Position numbers and translations under genes: made by a program. From the NCBI GenBank assembly GCA_020832445.1, contig JAFIEO010000079.1:1-64000 (forward strand): DNA of 64,000 nucleotides, read 5' to 3'. The notes beneath the pieces were generated by a model, which saw nothing but the letters and a program-made list of their open reading frames with translations, was not told where the DNA came from and did not search any database. Below are positions 39,145 to 51,080 of the stretch, in pieces. The DNA is from Paracoccaceae bacterium. GTDB taxonomy: Bacteria; Pseudomonadota; Alphaproteobacteria; Rhodobacterales; Rhodobacteraceae. The first letter of the stretch is position 1, and each line of letters opens with the position of its first letter.

Positions 39145-40008
39145 ATGTCGGACAATCTGCGCGGCGCTGTTCTGATGTCCCTTGCCATGGCAGGGTTCGC
39201 ATTGGAGGATATGTTCATCAAGCTGCTGGCTGATGCGCTGCCCGTCGGGCAGATACTGCTAATTCTGGGGGCTGGTGGTGCAATCGCTTTCGGGGCCGTC
39301 GCGCGCAGCAAGGGCCAGCAACTGCTGTCGCCTGCCCTGCTTACGCCCGCGCTGCTGTTGCGCAATGCGGCCGAACTTGTGGGCACAGTGGGGTTTGTAT
39401 TGTCGTTCGTGCTGGCCAGTCTGGCCACAGCATCGGCAATATTGCAGGCAGCGCCGCTGTTTGTGACACTTGGTGCCGTGCTGTTTCTGGGCGAAAAGGT
39501 GGGCTGGCGGCGCTGGACAGCCATTGCAGTGGGCTTTTTGGGCGTCATGTTGATCGTGCGGCCGGGCATGACGGGGTTTGAACCCGCATCGTTATTCGCT
39601 GTTGTCGGCGTCATCGGGCTGGCGGGGCGCGATCTTGCAACGCGGGTTATCCCGGCCGCGGTTTCCAGCTATCAGATTTCATCCTGGGCATTCGCAATGA
39701 TGGTGCCAGCCGGCTTCTTTCTAATGTTCGTCATGGAAGGTGCTGCGGTCATGCCCACATTGATGCAATTGCTGTCGCTAACCGCAGCACTGGGGATTGG
39801 CGTGTTGGCCTATTATGCCCTTGTGGCTGCGATGCGTGTTGGCGAATTGTCCTTCATCACGCCCTTCCGGTACACCCGCATGCTGTTTGCATTGATTGTC
39901 GCGGTTCTGGTATTCGGCGAACGCCCCGACGGGCTGACCCTGATCGGCGCGACAGTCATTGTTGCGGCGGGCATGTTCACACTGTGGCGCGAAACGAAAG
40001 TGACCTAG
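39145..40008 (+). CDS. EamA/DMT-superfamily transporter
   Basis: Ten-helix inner-membrane transporter of 287 residues made of two EamA repeats. The first repeat has FALEDMFIKLLADALPVGQIL and the stretch LATASAILQAAPLFVTLGAV typical of the family. The second ends with TPFRYTRMLFALIVAVLVFGERPD. The start at 39145 gives the family N-terminus (MSDNLRGAVLMSLAMAGFAL). It lies after the petABC terminator and so should have its own promoter. The cargo is unknown; relatives export amino acids or other metabolites. Confidence 0.88.
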   Translation: MSDNLRGAVLMSLAMAGFALEDMFIKLLADALPVGQILLILGAGGAIAFGAVARSKGQQLLSPALLTPALLLRNAAELVGTVGFVLSFVLASLATASAILQAAPLFVTLGAVLFLGEKVGWRRWTAIAVGFLGVMLIVRPGMTGFEPASLFAVVGVIGLAGRDLATRVIPAAVSSYQISSWAFAMMVPAGFFLMFVMEGAAVMPTLMQLLSLTAALGIGVLAYYALVAAMRVGELSFITPFRYTRMLFALIVAVLVFGERPDGLTLIGATVIVAAGMFTLWRETKVT

Positions 40009-40060
40009 AACTTGTCATGATCTGCCGCTATACGGGGGCGAAAGCGTTTTCAGCGAATAG

Positions 40061-41344
<1,284 letters not shown>

Positions 41345-41358
41345 CCCACGCCTGTCAC

Positions 41359-41391
41359 GCAGCAGATCAGCCCCGGATGCTGGTCTGCTGC
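41359..41391 (+). terminator. Possible terminator of eno
   Basis: GCAGCAGA (41359-41366) pairs perfectly with TCTGCTGC (41384-41391), with CAGC/GCTG inside. No T-run follows, so efficiency is doubtful. Confidence 0.45.
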
Positions 41392-41537
41392 GCCTGGCAG
41401 ATCTGGGGGCAAGCGTGAAAACCACCCATACCTTAACCATGATTTAAGAATTATTGTTTTTTAACAAAGTATTAAAACTTACCCTCTAGGGTAGATATTC
41501 TGAACTATGTCCGGAAATCATACATTTGGAGGGGAAG

Positions 41538-41966
41538 ATGCCAGTTCTTCCAGCAGTACCCACAATTGGACCAATCTCGCCGGGTCACCGTGAACCGTTG
41601 GGCCAGCTCATGCAGCCACACCCGTCGCGTGGGGTGGCCGCTACAGGAACGAACATCACCACCACAGCAGTGCAGCAAGGTCAGGCGTTGACAAAGACAG
41701 ACCTTGCCGCCCCCCGCCCCGTGCTTCATCCGCATGACAAGCGCCATCGCCTTGTTGGCCCACCGCCATCATTCGAGGTGAATGTTATCCAGCATCTGCG
41801 TGAAAGCCTGACAGAACCCCCGGTCAATCCTGACAGCATGGAAATCAGCACGGCGCCGCCTGAAACGATTGGGCGAAAGGACCGCTATGGGGCTTATAAT
41901 ATCCTTTCAGAATTACCCGCCAACCCTGATGATGACCCCGAAACGCATGTAAATATCAGCGTGTAG
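41538..41966 (+). CDS. Unrecognised proline-rich protein
   Basis: Protein of 142 residues with no family I recognise. It begins MPVLPAVPTIGPISPGHREP and is rich in Pro, Thr and His with no signal peptide or membrane helix, so probably cytosolic and partly disordered. The middle has VLHPHDKRHRLVGPPPSFEVNV. The end contains a short tyrosine region (GRKDRYGAYNIL) and an acidic tail. The ATG at 41538 has a strong site (GGAGGGG). Upstream DNA is unusually AT-rich and holds ACCCT-CT-AGGGT. The next gene is a hybrid sensor kinase on the same strand. Confidence 0.7.
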   Translation: MPVLPAVPTIGPISPGHREPLGQLMQPHPSRGVAATGTNITTTAVQQGQALTKTDLAAPRPVLHPHDKRHRLVGPPPSFEVNVIQHLRESLTEPPVNPDSMEISTAPPETIGRKDRYGAYNILSELPANPDDDPETHVNISV

Positions 41967-42100
41967 TTTGCGGTTTACATCTTTGCAACTTGCAAAGTTC
42001 ATATCTGAAACGTAGTATTCGCCAACGAAAATTCGCGGATTCTTTCTATGTTTTCATTCAGTTGGTTGGGGCATCCTTCAGGGCAACGGGTTGCACCGTG

Positions 42101-44728
42101 ATGGATTGTCTCTCCACCGTGGTTATTGACACATCCATTGTGGTAATTCTTGTAATCCTGTTGGGGGTGGCAATCATGACATACATGGTTGCCAGACAAA
42201 CGCATTTTTCGGGCCAGGGGTTTTGCATTGGGACGCATGTGGCCATGCTGGGCTGGCTTGCCTCTGCCGTTCTGGAAATGTCGGCGACGACTGAACACTG
42301 CAAAATTGCATTTGCACTATTGGCATGGCCGTCCATTGCTGCATTGCCCACGGTTTGGGCTTTTTTCCTGTATGCATATGCATTTGGACGGAACAAAAAA
42401 CTGGCGCATTGGGAATGGGCGGCACTGGTTGGCGGGCCATTGATCGTGGCTGTCATGGCGTTCAGCAACCCGTGGCATGAACTGCTATACGGCCCCGAAA
42501 CAACCATGCTGGAAATTGATGGCCGATTGGCGGTGCAGTATCAGCATGGACCACTTTTCTACCTAGCCGCCGCTTATCTGTATTTGTTTCTAATCGCCGC
42601 GATTGGTGTCGGCATTTCCGGGATGTGGCTTGCCAATCCTGCGTATCGGGGGCATTTCGCGGTCCTTATCGCAATAACGGCATTCCCTGTTGCCGGAAAC
42701 CTTGCCTATATTTTTGGCGGGGTGACGATACTGGGGTTTGATCCGACACCTTTCATGTTCGCTTTGGTGTTGTTCCTGTTCACATGGATGATGACTGTCA
42801 CGCGCCCTTTCGATCTGTCGACAATCGGGCGCGACCTGTTGTTTTTTACCACACGCGACCCGACGATAATGATCGACACAAACGGCTGTGTGATGACAAC
42901 CAACGCAGCCGCGCGCAGGGTATTTGCCAAGGCAAACATTCATCTTGAGCGCGGAAAATCCTTGTCAGCGCAATCCCCGATAACACCGTTGCTGCGCTCT
43001 GCGGTCGGGAATGAAACGCCCCCACAGCCGATCCGTCTGACAATTCTGGACCGCACATATGTGGCACAAATGCTGGCGGTGAACCGCCCGCTTGCCCGCA
43101 ACGCGCAGCGTATGGGATGGCTGATCTCCTTGACGGACATTAGCGATGTCCTGACCTTGCAAGATGAACTGCGCGGCGAACGTGATTTTCTGGCGCATGT
43201 TCTTGAAACCGATCTGGCGGGGATGCTGGCGTTTGGATATGATGGGCGCATTGTGTTCGCCAATTCAGAAGCAGAACGCTTGCTGGGTGTCGAACCGGGT
43301 GGTTGCATCAACCGACACTATGATGAACCCGGTTGGGGTATTACAGCGCTGGACGGTAGCGACATACGCCCGCAAGACCTGCCAATCGCCCAAATTCTTG
43401 ACGGCGACATATCCTTGCGCGATGTGCGCCTGTCAATTCTCCGGCCGGATGGCGAACGGCGCGCGATATCACTGAATGCAACGCCGTTGCGCATTGCGGG
43501 AAATCCCGCGCGCGCAGTATGTTCGATTGTAGACATTACAGACCAACTCGCGACAGAAGTCGCGCTGCGCGATGCGGTCACCCACGCCGAGGCCGCGAAC
43601 GCCGCCAAATCGGCTTTTCTGGCGAATATGAGCCATGAAATACGCACCCCATTGACAGGTGTGCTGGGTATGGCGGATCTGCTGGCCCAGACAGAGCTGA
43701 CGCCCGGCCAGAAGCCTATGATTGAAACAATTCGTAACTCCGGCTGGGGATTGCTGTCGCTTATCAATGACATTCTGGATCTGGCCCGCATCGAGGCGGG
43801 CAAACTGACACTTGACCCGCGGCCCTTCCGGTTGAACATACTGATGCAGCAGCTGGAATCCCTTCACATTGCTTCTGCCCGCGCGAAAGGGATTGAACTT
43901 GGTGTGACATATCGGGACGGAGGCGGGATGCTGCGCATGGGTGACATCACCCGCGTCATGCAGATTATGCAAAACCTTGTCGGAAATGCCCTGAAATTTA
44001 CGGAAAAAGGGCGGGTCACAGTGCAGTTCGATGCAACAGATCCGGAATTCGTTGATTTCATTGTCAGCGATACCGGCATTGGCATGACACAAGAGCAATC
44101 GATCCGTGTTTTCGACGAATTCGAGCAAGCCGAGTCCGGCACAGCCCGCCGCTTTGGTGGAACGGGGCTTGGGTTGTCGATTGTCCGGCGGCTTGTGGAC
44201 ATGATGCACGGAACCATCACAGTGAAAACCGCACCGGGCGAAGGCACCGAAATCGCCTTTCGGCTGAAGCTTCCGGTTCTTCAGGGAGGCGGTGCGGCAG
44301 ATTTCGTTCCGGCGCAATCCGGCGACGATACGGAATTTGACACAGCCAAACTGGTCGGGTGCAAAGTGCTGGTCGCTGATGACACGCCGACCAACCGTAT
44401 GGTGATGCAGATTATGCTAAGGCAACTGGGGGTGGAGACAGTCCTTGCCGAAGACGGGCTTCAAGCCTGCAAACTGTGGCAAGAACAGGAGTTTGATCTG
44501 ATCATTCTGGATATTTCCATGCCTGTTATGGATGGCATAGAAGCGCTGCTCACCATTCTACGCGAAGCCGAAAGAACCGGCCGCCCCAAGCCCCGCGCCA
44601 TCGCGGCCACGGCCAATGTCATGAAAGAACAGACCGCAAGCTATCTTGCTGCCGGTTTCATAGACGTACTGCCAAAACCGATCAACAAACAGAAACTGGC
44701 CCGCGCCCTGTCCAAGGCGCTGAACTGA
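42101..44728 (+). CDS. Hybrid histidine kinase with N-terminal 7TM sensor and receiver
   Basis: Signalling protein of about 875 residues. Seven predicted helices occupy residues 10-225 and match the 7TM histidine-kinase N-terminal domain. Two PAS-like regions follow (about 245-370 and 375-495). HisKA has the phospho-acceptor His512 in NMSHEIRTPLTGVLG; HATPase includes RFGGTGLGLSIVRRLVDMM. A C-terminal receiver has Asp804 in ILDISMPVMDG. The start is uncertain: the frame is open from a TTG at 41990, and the ATG at 42101 lacks a clear ribosome site. No partner regulator is adjacent, and the output is unknown. Confidence 0.9.
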   Translation: MDCLSTVVIDTSIVVILVILLGVAIMTYMVARQTHFSGQGFCIGTHVAMLGWLASAVLEMSATTEHCKIAFALLAWPSIAALPTVWAFFLYAYAFGRNKKLAHWEWAALVGGPLIVAVMAFSNPWHELLYGPETTMLEIDGRLAVQYQHGPLFYLAAAYLYLFLIAAIGVGISGMWLANPAYRGHFAVLIAITAFPVAGNLAYIFGGVTILGFDPTPFMFALVLFLFTWMMTVTRPFDLSTIGRDLLFFTTRDPTIMIDTNGCVMTTNAAARRVFAKANIHLERGKSLSAQSPITPLLRSAVGNETPPQPIRLTILDRTYVAQMLAVNRPLARNAQRMGWLISLTDISDVLTLQDELRGERDFLAHVLETDLAGMLAFGYDGRIVFANSEAERLLGVEPGGCINRHYDEPGWGITALDGSDIRPQDLPIAQILDGDISLRDVRLSILRPDGERRAISLNATPLRIAGNPARAVCSIVDITDQLATEVALRDAVTHAEAANAAKSAFLANMSHEIRTPLTGVLGMADLLAQTELTPGQKPMIETIRNSGWGLLSLINDILDLARIEAGKLTLDPRPFRLNILMQQLESLHIASARAKGIELGVTYRDGGGMLRMGDITRVMQIMQNLVGNALKFTEKGRVTVQFDATDPEFVDFIVSDTGIGMTQEQSIRVFDEFEQAESGTARRFGGTGLGLSIVRRLVDMMHGTITVKTAPGEGTEIAFRLKLPVLQGGGAADFVPAQSGDDTEFDTAKLVGCKVLVADDTPTNRMVMQIMLRQLGVETVLAEDGLQACKLWQEQEFDLIILDISMPVMDGIEALLTILREAERTGRPKPRAIAATANVMKEQTASYLAAGFIDVLPKPINKQKLARALSKALN

Positions 44729-44790
44729 AATCCGGTCCACGATGTCGCCTTGCAGGGGTGGCCCAATCCGGTGCCTGACAGCGATACGCC

Positions 44791-46434
44791 CTAAACCAGG
44801 CGCGACACATCGACCGCGGCGCGCACGAAATCGGCAAATAGCGGGTGGGGATCAAACGGTTTTGATTTCAGTTCAGGGTGGAACTGGACACCAATAAACC
44901 AGGGGTGGCCTTCATGCTCCACAATCTCGGGCAGTTTTCCGTCTGGTGACAGGCCTGAAAATGTCAGGCCGACACCTTCCAATGCGGCGCGGAATTGCGT
45001 GTCCACTTCATAGCGGTGACGGTGGCGTTCCTCGATGCGGGTTGCCCCGTAGATACGGGCAACGTTGGACCCTTCTTTCAGATGCGCGGTATAGGCCCCC
45101 AAGCGCATGGTGCCGCCCTTGTCATCGCCCAGCTTGCGTTCAACCTTGTGGTTGCCCTGCACCCATTCCTTCAGGTGATAGACAACAGGGGTAAAGCGCT
45201 TCTTGCCCGCTTCATGGTCGAATTCTTCGGACCCTGCATCTGGTATGCCTGCCAGATTTCGCGCGGCTTCGATACAGGCCATCTGCATGCCCAGACAGAT
45301 GCCAAAATAGGGAATCTTCTTTTCACGGGCATAGGTGGCGGCGCGAATTTTGCCTTCGGTGCCGCGTTCGCCAAACCCGCCGGGCACCAGAATCGCATGG
45401 AACCGCTCCAGCGCGGGGCCAGGGTCCTTGCTGTCAAACACCTCGGCGTCGATCCATTCGACATGCACCTTCACGCGGTTGGCTATGCCACCGTGAATCA
45501 GCGCTTCCTTGATGGATTTATACGCATCTTCCAGCTGGACATATTTGCCAACGATGGCGATTCGCACTTCGCCTTCGGGGTTTTGCAGCCGGTCCAGCAC
45601 ATCTTCCCATCGGTCCAGATTGGGGCGCGGCGCAGGTGTTATGCCAAACGCATCCAGAACCGCCTGATCAAGGCCGGCACGGTGATAGGCCAGTGGCGCT
45701 TCATAAATGGATTTCAGGTCATAGGCGGGGATCACGGCTTCGGGGCGAACATTGCAAAACAGGGCAATTTTCTGGCGTTCCTTTTCCGGGATCGGCTGTT
45801 CAGACCGGCACACCAGCACATCAGGCGCAATCCCGATGGATTGCAGTTCCTTGACCGAATGCTGCGTTGGTTTGGTTTTCAATTCCCCGCTGGCTGTCAG
45901 ATAGGGCAACAATGTCAGATGCATGAAAATGCACTGCCCGCGCGGGCGTTCATGGCTGAACTGGCGGATGGCTTCAAAAAACGGCAGCCCTTCGATATCG
46001 CCCACAGTACCACCGATTTCGCACAGCATGAAATCAACCTCATCCTCGCCCACGGCAAGGAAGTCCTTAATCTCGTTGGTGACATGGGGAATGACCTGAA
46101 TCGTCTTGCCCAGATAATCGCCACGGCGTTCCTTTTCCAGCACGTTGGAATAGATACGCCCCGATGACACCGAATCAGTCCGCCGCGCGGCAACACCAGT
46201 GAACCGTTCATAATGCCCAAGGTCCAGATCGGTTTCTGCGCCATCATCGGTGACAAACACTTCGCCGTGTTCAAACGGGGACATGGTGCCGGGATCGACG
46301 TTCAGATAGGGGTCCAGCTTGCGCAATCGCACGGTAAATCCCCGCGCCTGCAACAAGGCGCCCAGCGCGGCGGATGCCAACCCTTTGCCAAGGCTGGAAA
46401 CAACACCACCTGTTACGAAAATATAGCGTGCCAT
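44791..46434 (-). CDS. pyrG: CTP synthase
   Basis: Makes CTP from UTP and glutamine; 547 residues, normal length. The synthetase domain begins [20 protein letters not shown] with its P-loop and the [11 protein letters not shown] motif. The glutaminase domain has the nucleophile in [19 protein letters not shown] and the catalytic His/Glu in [12 protein letters not shown]. It is preceded on the same strand by secG, an arrangement common in alphaproteobacteria, with about 165 bp between. Confidence 0.97.
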   Translation of the reverse strand: MARYIFVTGGVVSSLGKGLASAALGALLQARGFTVRLRKLDPYLNVDPGTMSPFEHGEVFVTDDGAETDLDLGHYERFTGVAARRTDSVSSGRIYSNVLEKERRGDYLGKTIQVIPHVTNEIKDFLAVGEDEVDFMLCEIGGTVGDIEGLPFFEAIRQFSHERPRGQCIFMHLTLLPYLTASGELKTKPTQHSVKELQSIGIAPDVLVCRSEQPIPEKERQKIALFCNVRPEAVIPAYDLKSIYEAPLAYHRAGLDQAVLDAFGITPAPRPNLDRWEDVLDRLQNPEGEVRIAIVGKYVQLEDAYKSIKEALIHGGIANRVKVHVEWIDAEVFDSKDPGPALERFHAILVPGGFGERGTEGKIRAATYAREKKIPYFGICLGMQMACIEAARNLAGIPDAGSEEFDHEAGKKRFTPVVYHLKEWVQGNHKVERKLGDDKGGTMRLGAYTAHLKEGSNVARIYGATRIEERHRHRYEVDTQFRAALEGVGLTFSGLSPDGKLPEIVEHEGHPWFIGVQFHPELKSKPFDPHPLFADFVRAAVDVSRLV

Positions 46435-46599
46435 GGTCGAAACGACCCCCCGTGATCATGTATTTCGGCGGATGCGGGGCTTGCAAAAACCCCAAGTATC
46501 ACGGGGTTCAAGCCATAGCCCAAATCGCCCGCGACTACAAGCCAGCCGCTAGATAAGGGCGCAGAAAAAACACGCCCCGCAATAATTTGTGGTTTTGCC

Positions 46600-46959
46600 T
46601 TAGTCTGCGGCCGGCGGGGCCAGCGTATCATCAGCAGCCGGCGGCGGCAGCAAGCTGTCGGTCGCAGGCAATGTGGGCACGCTTGAACTGGACGGCGTCG
46701 GAACACCCAAACGGTCCAGAACGGACACACTTGCAGATTGCTGCGCGGCAATGACCGTCAGTGTCAACGATGTCGCGATGAACGCGATTGCCAGACCCCA
46801 TGTCAGTTTCGCCATTGCTGTCAGCGGCGGACGGCCTGCCTGCGGGCTGCCATCACCACCACCAATACCCAAACCACCCCCTTCGGAGCGCTGCACCAGC
46901 ACCACGCCAATCAGCGTCAGCGCCAGTAAAAGATGGACAATCAGCACGACATTTTGCAT
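46600..46959 (-). CDS. secG: Preprotein translocase subunit SecG
   Basis: Small membrane partner of SecYE, about 119 residues. Two helices ([20 protein letters not shown] and [20 protein letters not shown]) flank the conserved cytoplasmic loop [13 protein letters not shown]. The C-terminal tail is long and rich in Pro, Ala and Ser with an acidic [13 protein letters not shown] end. The ATG at 46959 is chosen; an in-frame TTG lies at 46968. Upstream of pyrG and divergent from purA. Confidence 0.93.
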   Translation of the reverse strand: MQNVVLIVHLLLALTLIGVVLVQRSEGGGLGIGGGDGSPQAGRPPLTAMAKLTWGLAIAFIATSLTLTVIAAQQSASVSVLDRLGVPTPSSSSVPTLPATDSLLPPPAADDTLAPPAAD

Positions 46960-47126
46960 CAGGAACAACCCGCTTTTTCTGTTCTCGCCTACTTAGGCGC
47001 TTGGGCCATTGCCCGCAACCCCTGTTTCCCGCACTGCGCAGACGGGTGCGCATGTTATTTCGGGTTTCACAGTGCGCAGCGAAGCGTTATGACGGGCGGC
47101 GGTTTGCAAGTCAAAGGGGACCATTC

Positions 47127-48419
47127 ATGGCCAATGTCGTGGTAGTCGGCGCCCAATGGGGTGACGAAGGTAAAGGCAAGATCGTCGACTGGCTGTCGGA
47201 ACGTGCCGATGTGGTGGCGCGGTTTCAGGGCGGCCATAATGCCGGGCACACGCTGGTTGTTGATGGCAAGGTCTACAAGTTGCATGCGCTGCCTTCAGGC
47301 GTGGTGCGTGGCGGCAAATTGTCGGTCATCGGCAACGGTGTCGTGCTGGACCCCTGGCACCTGCTGCAAGAAATTGAAACAATCCGCGCCCAAGGTGTGG
47401 ACATCAGCCCCGACACGCTGATGATTGCCGAAAATACGCCCCTGATCCTGCCATTCCATGGCGAGTTGGACCGCGCCCGCGAGACGCAGAATGCCGTTGC
47501 CAAGATCGGCACAACCGGGCGCGGCATTGGTCCCTGCTATGAGGACAAGGTCGGGCGGCGGGCAATCCGCGTCGCGGATCTGGCAGATGACGCAACACTG
47601 CAGATGCGCGTGGACCGCGCGCTTGTGCACCACAATGCGTTGCGGTCCGGGCTGGGGCTGGAACCGATCGACCGCGAAGCCCTTGTCGCACAGTTGCGCG
47701 AAATAGCACCCCGCATTCTTGAATTCGCCGCACCCGTCTGGAAAGTGCTGAACGACAAGCGCAAGGCGGGCAAACGCATTCTGTTTGAAGGGGCGCAAGG
47801 CGCGTTGCTGGATGTCGATTTCGGCACCTATCCTTTTGTCACCTCGTCCAATGTCATCGCAGGACAGGCCGCAACCGGCGTAGGCGTTGGTCCCGGCGCG
47901 ATTGATTTCGTGCTGGGCATTGTCAAAGCCTATACCACCCGCGTTGGCGAAGGCCCCTTCCCGACCGAGCTGGATGATGCTGACGGCCAGCGTCTGGGCG
48001 AGCGGGGCCGCGAATTCGGCACCACCACAGGCCGCAAGCGGCGCTGTGGCTGGTTCGACGCCTGCCTGCTGCGCCAGACCTGTGCAACCAGTGGCGTGAA
48101 CGGCATAGCCCTGACCAAGCTGGATGTGCTGGACGGCTTTGAGGTGCTGAAAATCTGCATTGGCTATGAACTGGACGGCCAGCGGCTGGATTACCTGCCA
48201 ACAGCCGCCGATGCACAAGCCCGCTGCGTGCCGGTCTATGAAGAGATGCCAGGCTGGAGCGAATCCACCGAAGGCGCGCGACGCTGGGCAGACTTGCCCG
48301 CGAATGCCATAAAATATGTGCGCCGCGTGGAAGAGTTGATTGATTGCCCGGTCGCACTACTTTCAACCTCACCTGAACGCGATGACACAATCCTAGTAAC
48401 GGACCCGTTTGCAGACTGA
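47127..48419 (+). CDS. purA: Adenylosuccinate synthetase
   Basis: Joins IMP and aspartate using GTP in AMP synthesis; 430 residues. It begins [20 protein letters not shown], containing the GTP-binding loop. [19 protein letters not shown] and [15 protein letters not shown] are further family blocks. The start at 47127 has AAAGGGGA upstream; the frame extends far upstream across secG but is not coding there. Its stop overlaps the start of the next gene by one base. Confidence 0.97.
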   Translation: MANVVVVGAQWGDEGKGKIVDWLSERADVVARFQGGHNAGHTLVVDGKVYKLHALPSGVVRGGKLSVIGNGVVLDPWHLLQEIETIRAQGVDISPDTLMIAENTPLILPFHGELDRARETQNAVAKIGTTGRGIGPCYEDKVGRRAIRVADLADDATLQMRVDRALVHHNALRSGLGLEPIDREALVAQLREIAPRILEFAAPVWKVLNDKRKAGKRILFEGAQGALLDVDFGTYPFVTSSNVIAGQAATGVGVGPGAIDFVLGIVKAYTTRVGEGPFPTELDDADGQRLGERGREFGTTTGRKRRCGWFDACLLRQTCATSGVNGIALTKLDVLDGFEVLKICIGYELDGQRLDYLPTAADAQARCVPVYEEMPGWSESTEGARRWADLPANAIKYVRRVEELIDCPVALLSTSPERDDTILVTDPFAD

Positions 48420-48643
48420 TGACATTATCTTGGAAAGCCAGAAGACGTTGGGCGCTTTTTGCGCTGGTGGTGGCACTGCCGCTATACATAGTCGTGACCG
48501 TCAATGTGATTGAACTGTTTGACCGCCCGCCCTTTCTTGTGGAACTGGCCATCTATATTGCACTTGGCATTGTATGGACCTTTCCGTTGAAACGGCTGTT
48601 CAAAGGGGTAAGCCAGCCTGATCCCGATGCGCCAAAGGAATAA
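48419..48643 (+). CDS. DUF2842 membrane protein
   Basis: Small inner-membrane protein of 74 residues. A basic start (WKARRRW) leads to two helices (ALFALVVALPLYIVVTVNVI and LVELAIYIALGIVWTFPL). A conserved basic/acidic tail follows (KRLFKGVSQPDPDAP). It fits the DUF2842 family of alphaproteobacteria, whose function is unknown. Its ATG shares a base with the purA stop (TGATG), so the two are coupled. Confidence 0.85.
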   Translation: MTLSWKARRRWALFALVVALPLYIVVTVNVIELFDRPPFLVELAIYIALGIVWTFPLKRLFKGVSQPDPDAPKE

Positions 48644-48665
48644 GGCAGCCATCCGGCATATGTAT

Positions 48666-48720
48666 TAGAGCATGTTCGAGAAGCTCAAAACCGGTTCCCA
48701 CTTTTGAGCAACATGCTCTA
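48666..48720. repeat. Palindromic repeat element, intact copy
   Basis: A 55-bp element with perfect outer arms TAGAGCATGTT and AACATGCTCTA and inner arms GCTCAAAA and TTTTGAGC. Between them is a conserved CCGGTTCCCA. The core also appears at 15383-15434. It resembles the dispersed palindromes known from rhizobia and other alphaproteobacteria. It lies between convergent genes, 6 bp before a strong bidirectional terminator. Confidence 0.85.
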
Positions 48721-48725
48721 AATAT

Positions 48726-48762
48726 GCAAAAGGCCCCGAAACGATTGTTCGGGGCCTTTTGC
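48726..48762. terminator. Bidirectional terminator between convergent genes
   Basis: GCAAAAGGCCCCGAA pairs perfectly with TTCGGGGCCTTTTGC around a 7-nt loop. A-rich on the left and T-rich on the right, it can serve both the purA-DUF2842 operon and the acidic protein gene. Confidence 0.9.
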
Positions 48763-48779
48763 TGTTATGTACCTGAGGA

Positions 48780-51080
48780 TCAGTTTGTGGCGTATTGGCG
48801 TGCAGGCGCGTCATATTCGGAACTGGGCGACAGTTTGAACATTCCGGTTTCCGCACGTTCAAGACGCTCTTCACGCAGAATAGTGCCGAAGCCACGCAGC
48901 ATGTCTTCGCGCGATACGGTCTTGCCGTCATTATAGGCAAGAACATACTTGATAAGATCGGTGCGTGAAAACTCTGCCTGGCCCTGAATATGGGTGATAT
49001 AGGCTGCGGCGGCCTCGATCTGTTCATCCAGCAACCATGCATCAACATCATCGGCAAATTTCTTGAACGCCGCGATTGTGTCTGGTGTTGCGGTTTTCAA
49101 CGGTGCTGATGGTGCCTGTGCGTCCAGCGACACCTCAACGCGGCGCGGGCGCACACGCTGGGCGGCTGGTTCAGGGTCAACGCGTTGTTCGGACACCAGA
49201 ACCAAAGGCGCGCGTGGTGGTGCGCCACGCTCTGCACGCCGGTTTCCAATTGCGGCAGGGCGGCGCGGGCGCGCGGCACCCTTGTCCACATCACTCGCAG
49301 GCGCGGCTGTATCTGCAACCGGCTGCTGTTGCACAGCAACAGGGTCTTGCGCCACTTCAGGCGTGCTTTCGACCACGGGTTCTGCGGGTTCCACAGGCGC
49401 GGGGGCAGGTGCGGGGTCATTTGCAGGAACGTTTAGCGGGGCGATATCCGCTTCGGAACCGGACACAGACTCTGTTTCCTGTATGTCTTCCTCAGATGCG
49501 CGTTTGCCGGTCGTGCGTGACAAGGCCAGTTCATGCGGATCAGGCATGCCGATATCTTCGCGATATCTGTCGATTTCTCGGGCTTCGGCGATATCACGAC
49601 GGCGCGGACCCGTTGCTTCTTCTTCCGCACGGGTTGCTGTCACTGCAAGGCTCAGATGCTCGAACGCTTCGCGCCGGCGGCGCGATTCGGTTTCGTTCAG
49701 TTGGCTCTGGGCTTTCTCCATCAAGCGGTCAGCGGTATTTTCTGTATTCTCTGCCAGTGCATTCTGGCGCGTTTTCATAAAGTTGGGGTGCTTCAGCACG
49801 ATTTCTTGTTCGATCTCGGCCAGTTCCTGCACAAGGCTTTGTTCATCTGCGCGGCCAAGGCCGGTATCGCCCAGAACATTCCGAATCTGCGCGCGCAACT
49901 GGTCGATTGAAGCGCGCTCCACCTCGGCTTCGGCGTGTTGGTCCAGGGCCTGTTGCAGTTCGGTGTCGAAATCATCGTCATCATATTCGGCGAATTCATC
50001 GCTTTCGCTCTGGGTCGCTTGCGGCGCGTCAGGGTCCGAAAACACATTCTCGCGTTCAGCGGCGGGCGCGGTGTCATCTTCAAAGTCGTCATCGTCGTCG
50101 AAATCGTCAAACGTGTCGGTTTCTACGTCATCCGCATCCTCATCCAGAAACTCCTCAAAAGCATCATCATCTTGCTGTGCGGTGGGGGGCGTCTCTTCGG
50201 GATAGTCATCTTCATCGAACATACCGGCATCGTCACCGACCTCGGTTGTTTGGGGCGGGGTGCGCATCCCGGCCGCCGGGCGCATATCGTCAAAGCCATC
50301 CATGTCGTCATCATCGAAATCAAATTCCGATGACAGCAGACGCGCGGCATCCTGCGCGTCTTTGGTGACAACAGGATCGGTGCGCGGTTCGTGCAACGCG
50401 GCAGGCATATCATCAGCCAAACCCGCTTCAGGTGCATCGTCGAACTCCGGTGTGTCGTCTTCGTCTTGTTGCTGTGCCAGAAACTGGCGAATCTCGTCCT
50501 CTCCTGATGTATGCGCGGGCGCGGCGGGCTGCACGTGATCAGGTTGTGCAGCATCCAGTGCAGGACGCGCCTTGTCTTGCCCTTCTGCAAGGGCAACTGC
50601 GGCACGAATGCGCGCCAGCTTGTCACTGATTTCTGCAATGTCCGTGGTTTGCGGGGCTTCAGCAGCCGTTTCAGGTTCCGGCGCGGCGGGCGGCGGGGGC
50701 GTCGGCGCACGCGCGGGTGTCGGCGACAGGTCTGCGGTCAGGGAACTTAGCGCAACAGTGGCGGGCATCGCAGTAGACGCTGTGGCAAACCCCATTGTTG
50801 CGGGCGCGGTGGCAGGCGGTTTCTGTGCTTCTGGGCGCAGGACAATGCCGTTATCCTGCACATGCGATTCGACACGGCGCTGGATTTCACGTTCGGCGAT
50901 GCGGTGCAGCATATCTGCATCCGGTGTCGGTGGCTCTGCACCGAAATAACGGTCATCTGCGGCCAGATCGCGGAAATATTCCGCAATCGCCTTCATCGTG
51001 CCAAAAGGTTCGTCGAATCCTTCCAGAGTGCAAGAGAAGGTTCCATAGGAAACTGTCAGTATTCTGTTCGGGCCTACCAT
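48780..51080 (-). CDS. Large acidic protein of unknown function, conserved ends
   Basis: Protein of 766 residues with no enzymatic motif that I recognise. The N-terminal 65 residues look conserved and structured ([20 protein letters not shown], then [20 protein letters not shown]). The middle (about 100-390) is disordered, rich in Pro, Ala and long Asp/Glu runs. A coiled-coil-like region near 395-500 follows, then another disordered part. The last 100 residues look folded ([20 protein letters not shown] to [17 protein letters not shown]). Similar roseobacter proteins are sometimes labelled chemotaxis proteins, but I see no CheA domains. No signal peptide. Transcribed alone. Confidence 0.8.
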   Translation of the reverse strand: MVGPNRILTVSYGTFSCTLEGFDEPFGTMKAIAEYFRDLAADDRYFGAEPPTPDADMLHRIAEREIQRRVESHVQDNGIVLRPEAQKPPATAPATMGFATASTAMPATVALSSLTADLSPTPARAPTPPPPAAPEPETAAEAPQTTDIAEISDKLARIRAAVALAEGQDKARPALDAAQPDHVQPAAPAHTSGEDEIRQFLAQQQDEDDTPEFDDAPEAGLADDMPAALHEPRTDPVVTKDAQDAARLLSSEFDFDDDDMDGFDDMRPAAGMRTPPQTTEVGDDAGMFDEDDYPEETPPTAQQDDDAFEEFLDEDADDVETDTFDDFDDDDDFEDDTAPAAERENVFSDPDAPQATQSESDEFAEYDDDDFDTELQQALDQHAEAEVERASIDQLRAQIRNVLGDTGLGRADEQSLVQELAEIEQEIVLKHPNFMKTRQNALAENTENTADRLMEKAQSQLNETESRRRREAFEHLSLAVTATRAEEEATGPRRRDIAEAREIDRYREDIGMPDPHELALSRTTGKRASEEDIQETESVSGSEADIAPLNVPANDPAPAPAPVEPAEPVVESTPEVAQDPVAVQQQPVADTAAPASDVDKGAARPRRPAAIGNRRAERGAPPRAPLVLVSEQRVDPEPAAQRVRPRRVEVSLDAQAPSAPLKTATPDTIAAFKKFADDVDAWLLDEQIEAAAAYITHIQGQAEFSRTDLIKYVLAYNDGKTVSREDMLRGFGTILREERLERAETGMFKLSPSSEYDAPARQYATN

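Noticed and set aside
49063-50205. 380-residue plus-strand frame opposite the acidic protein
   Set aside because: Its serine-rich, low-complexity product is the mirror of Asp/Glu/Ala-rich codons on the other strand, which has the recognisable N-terminus and a terminator.
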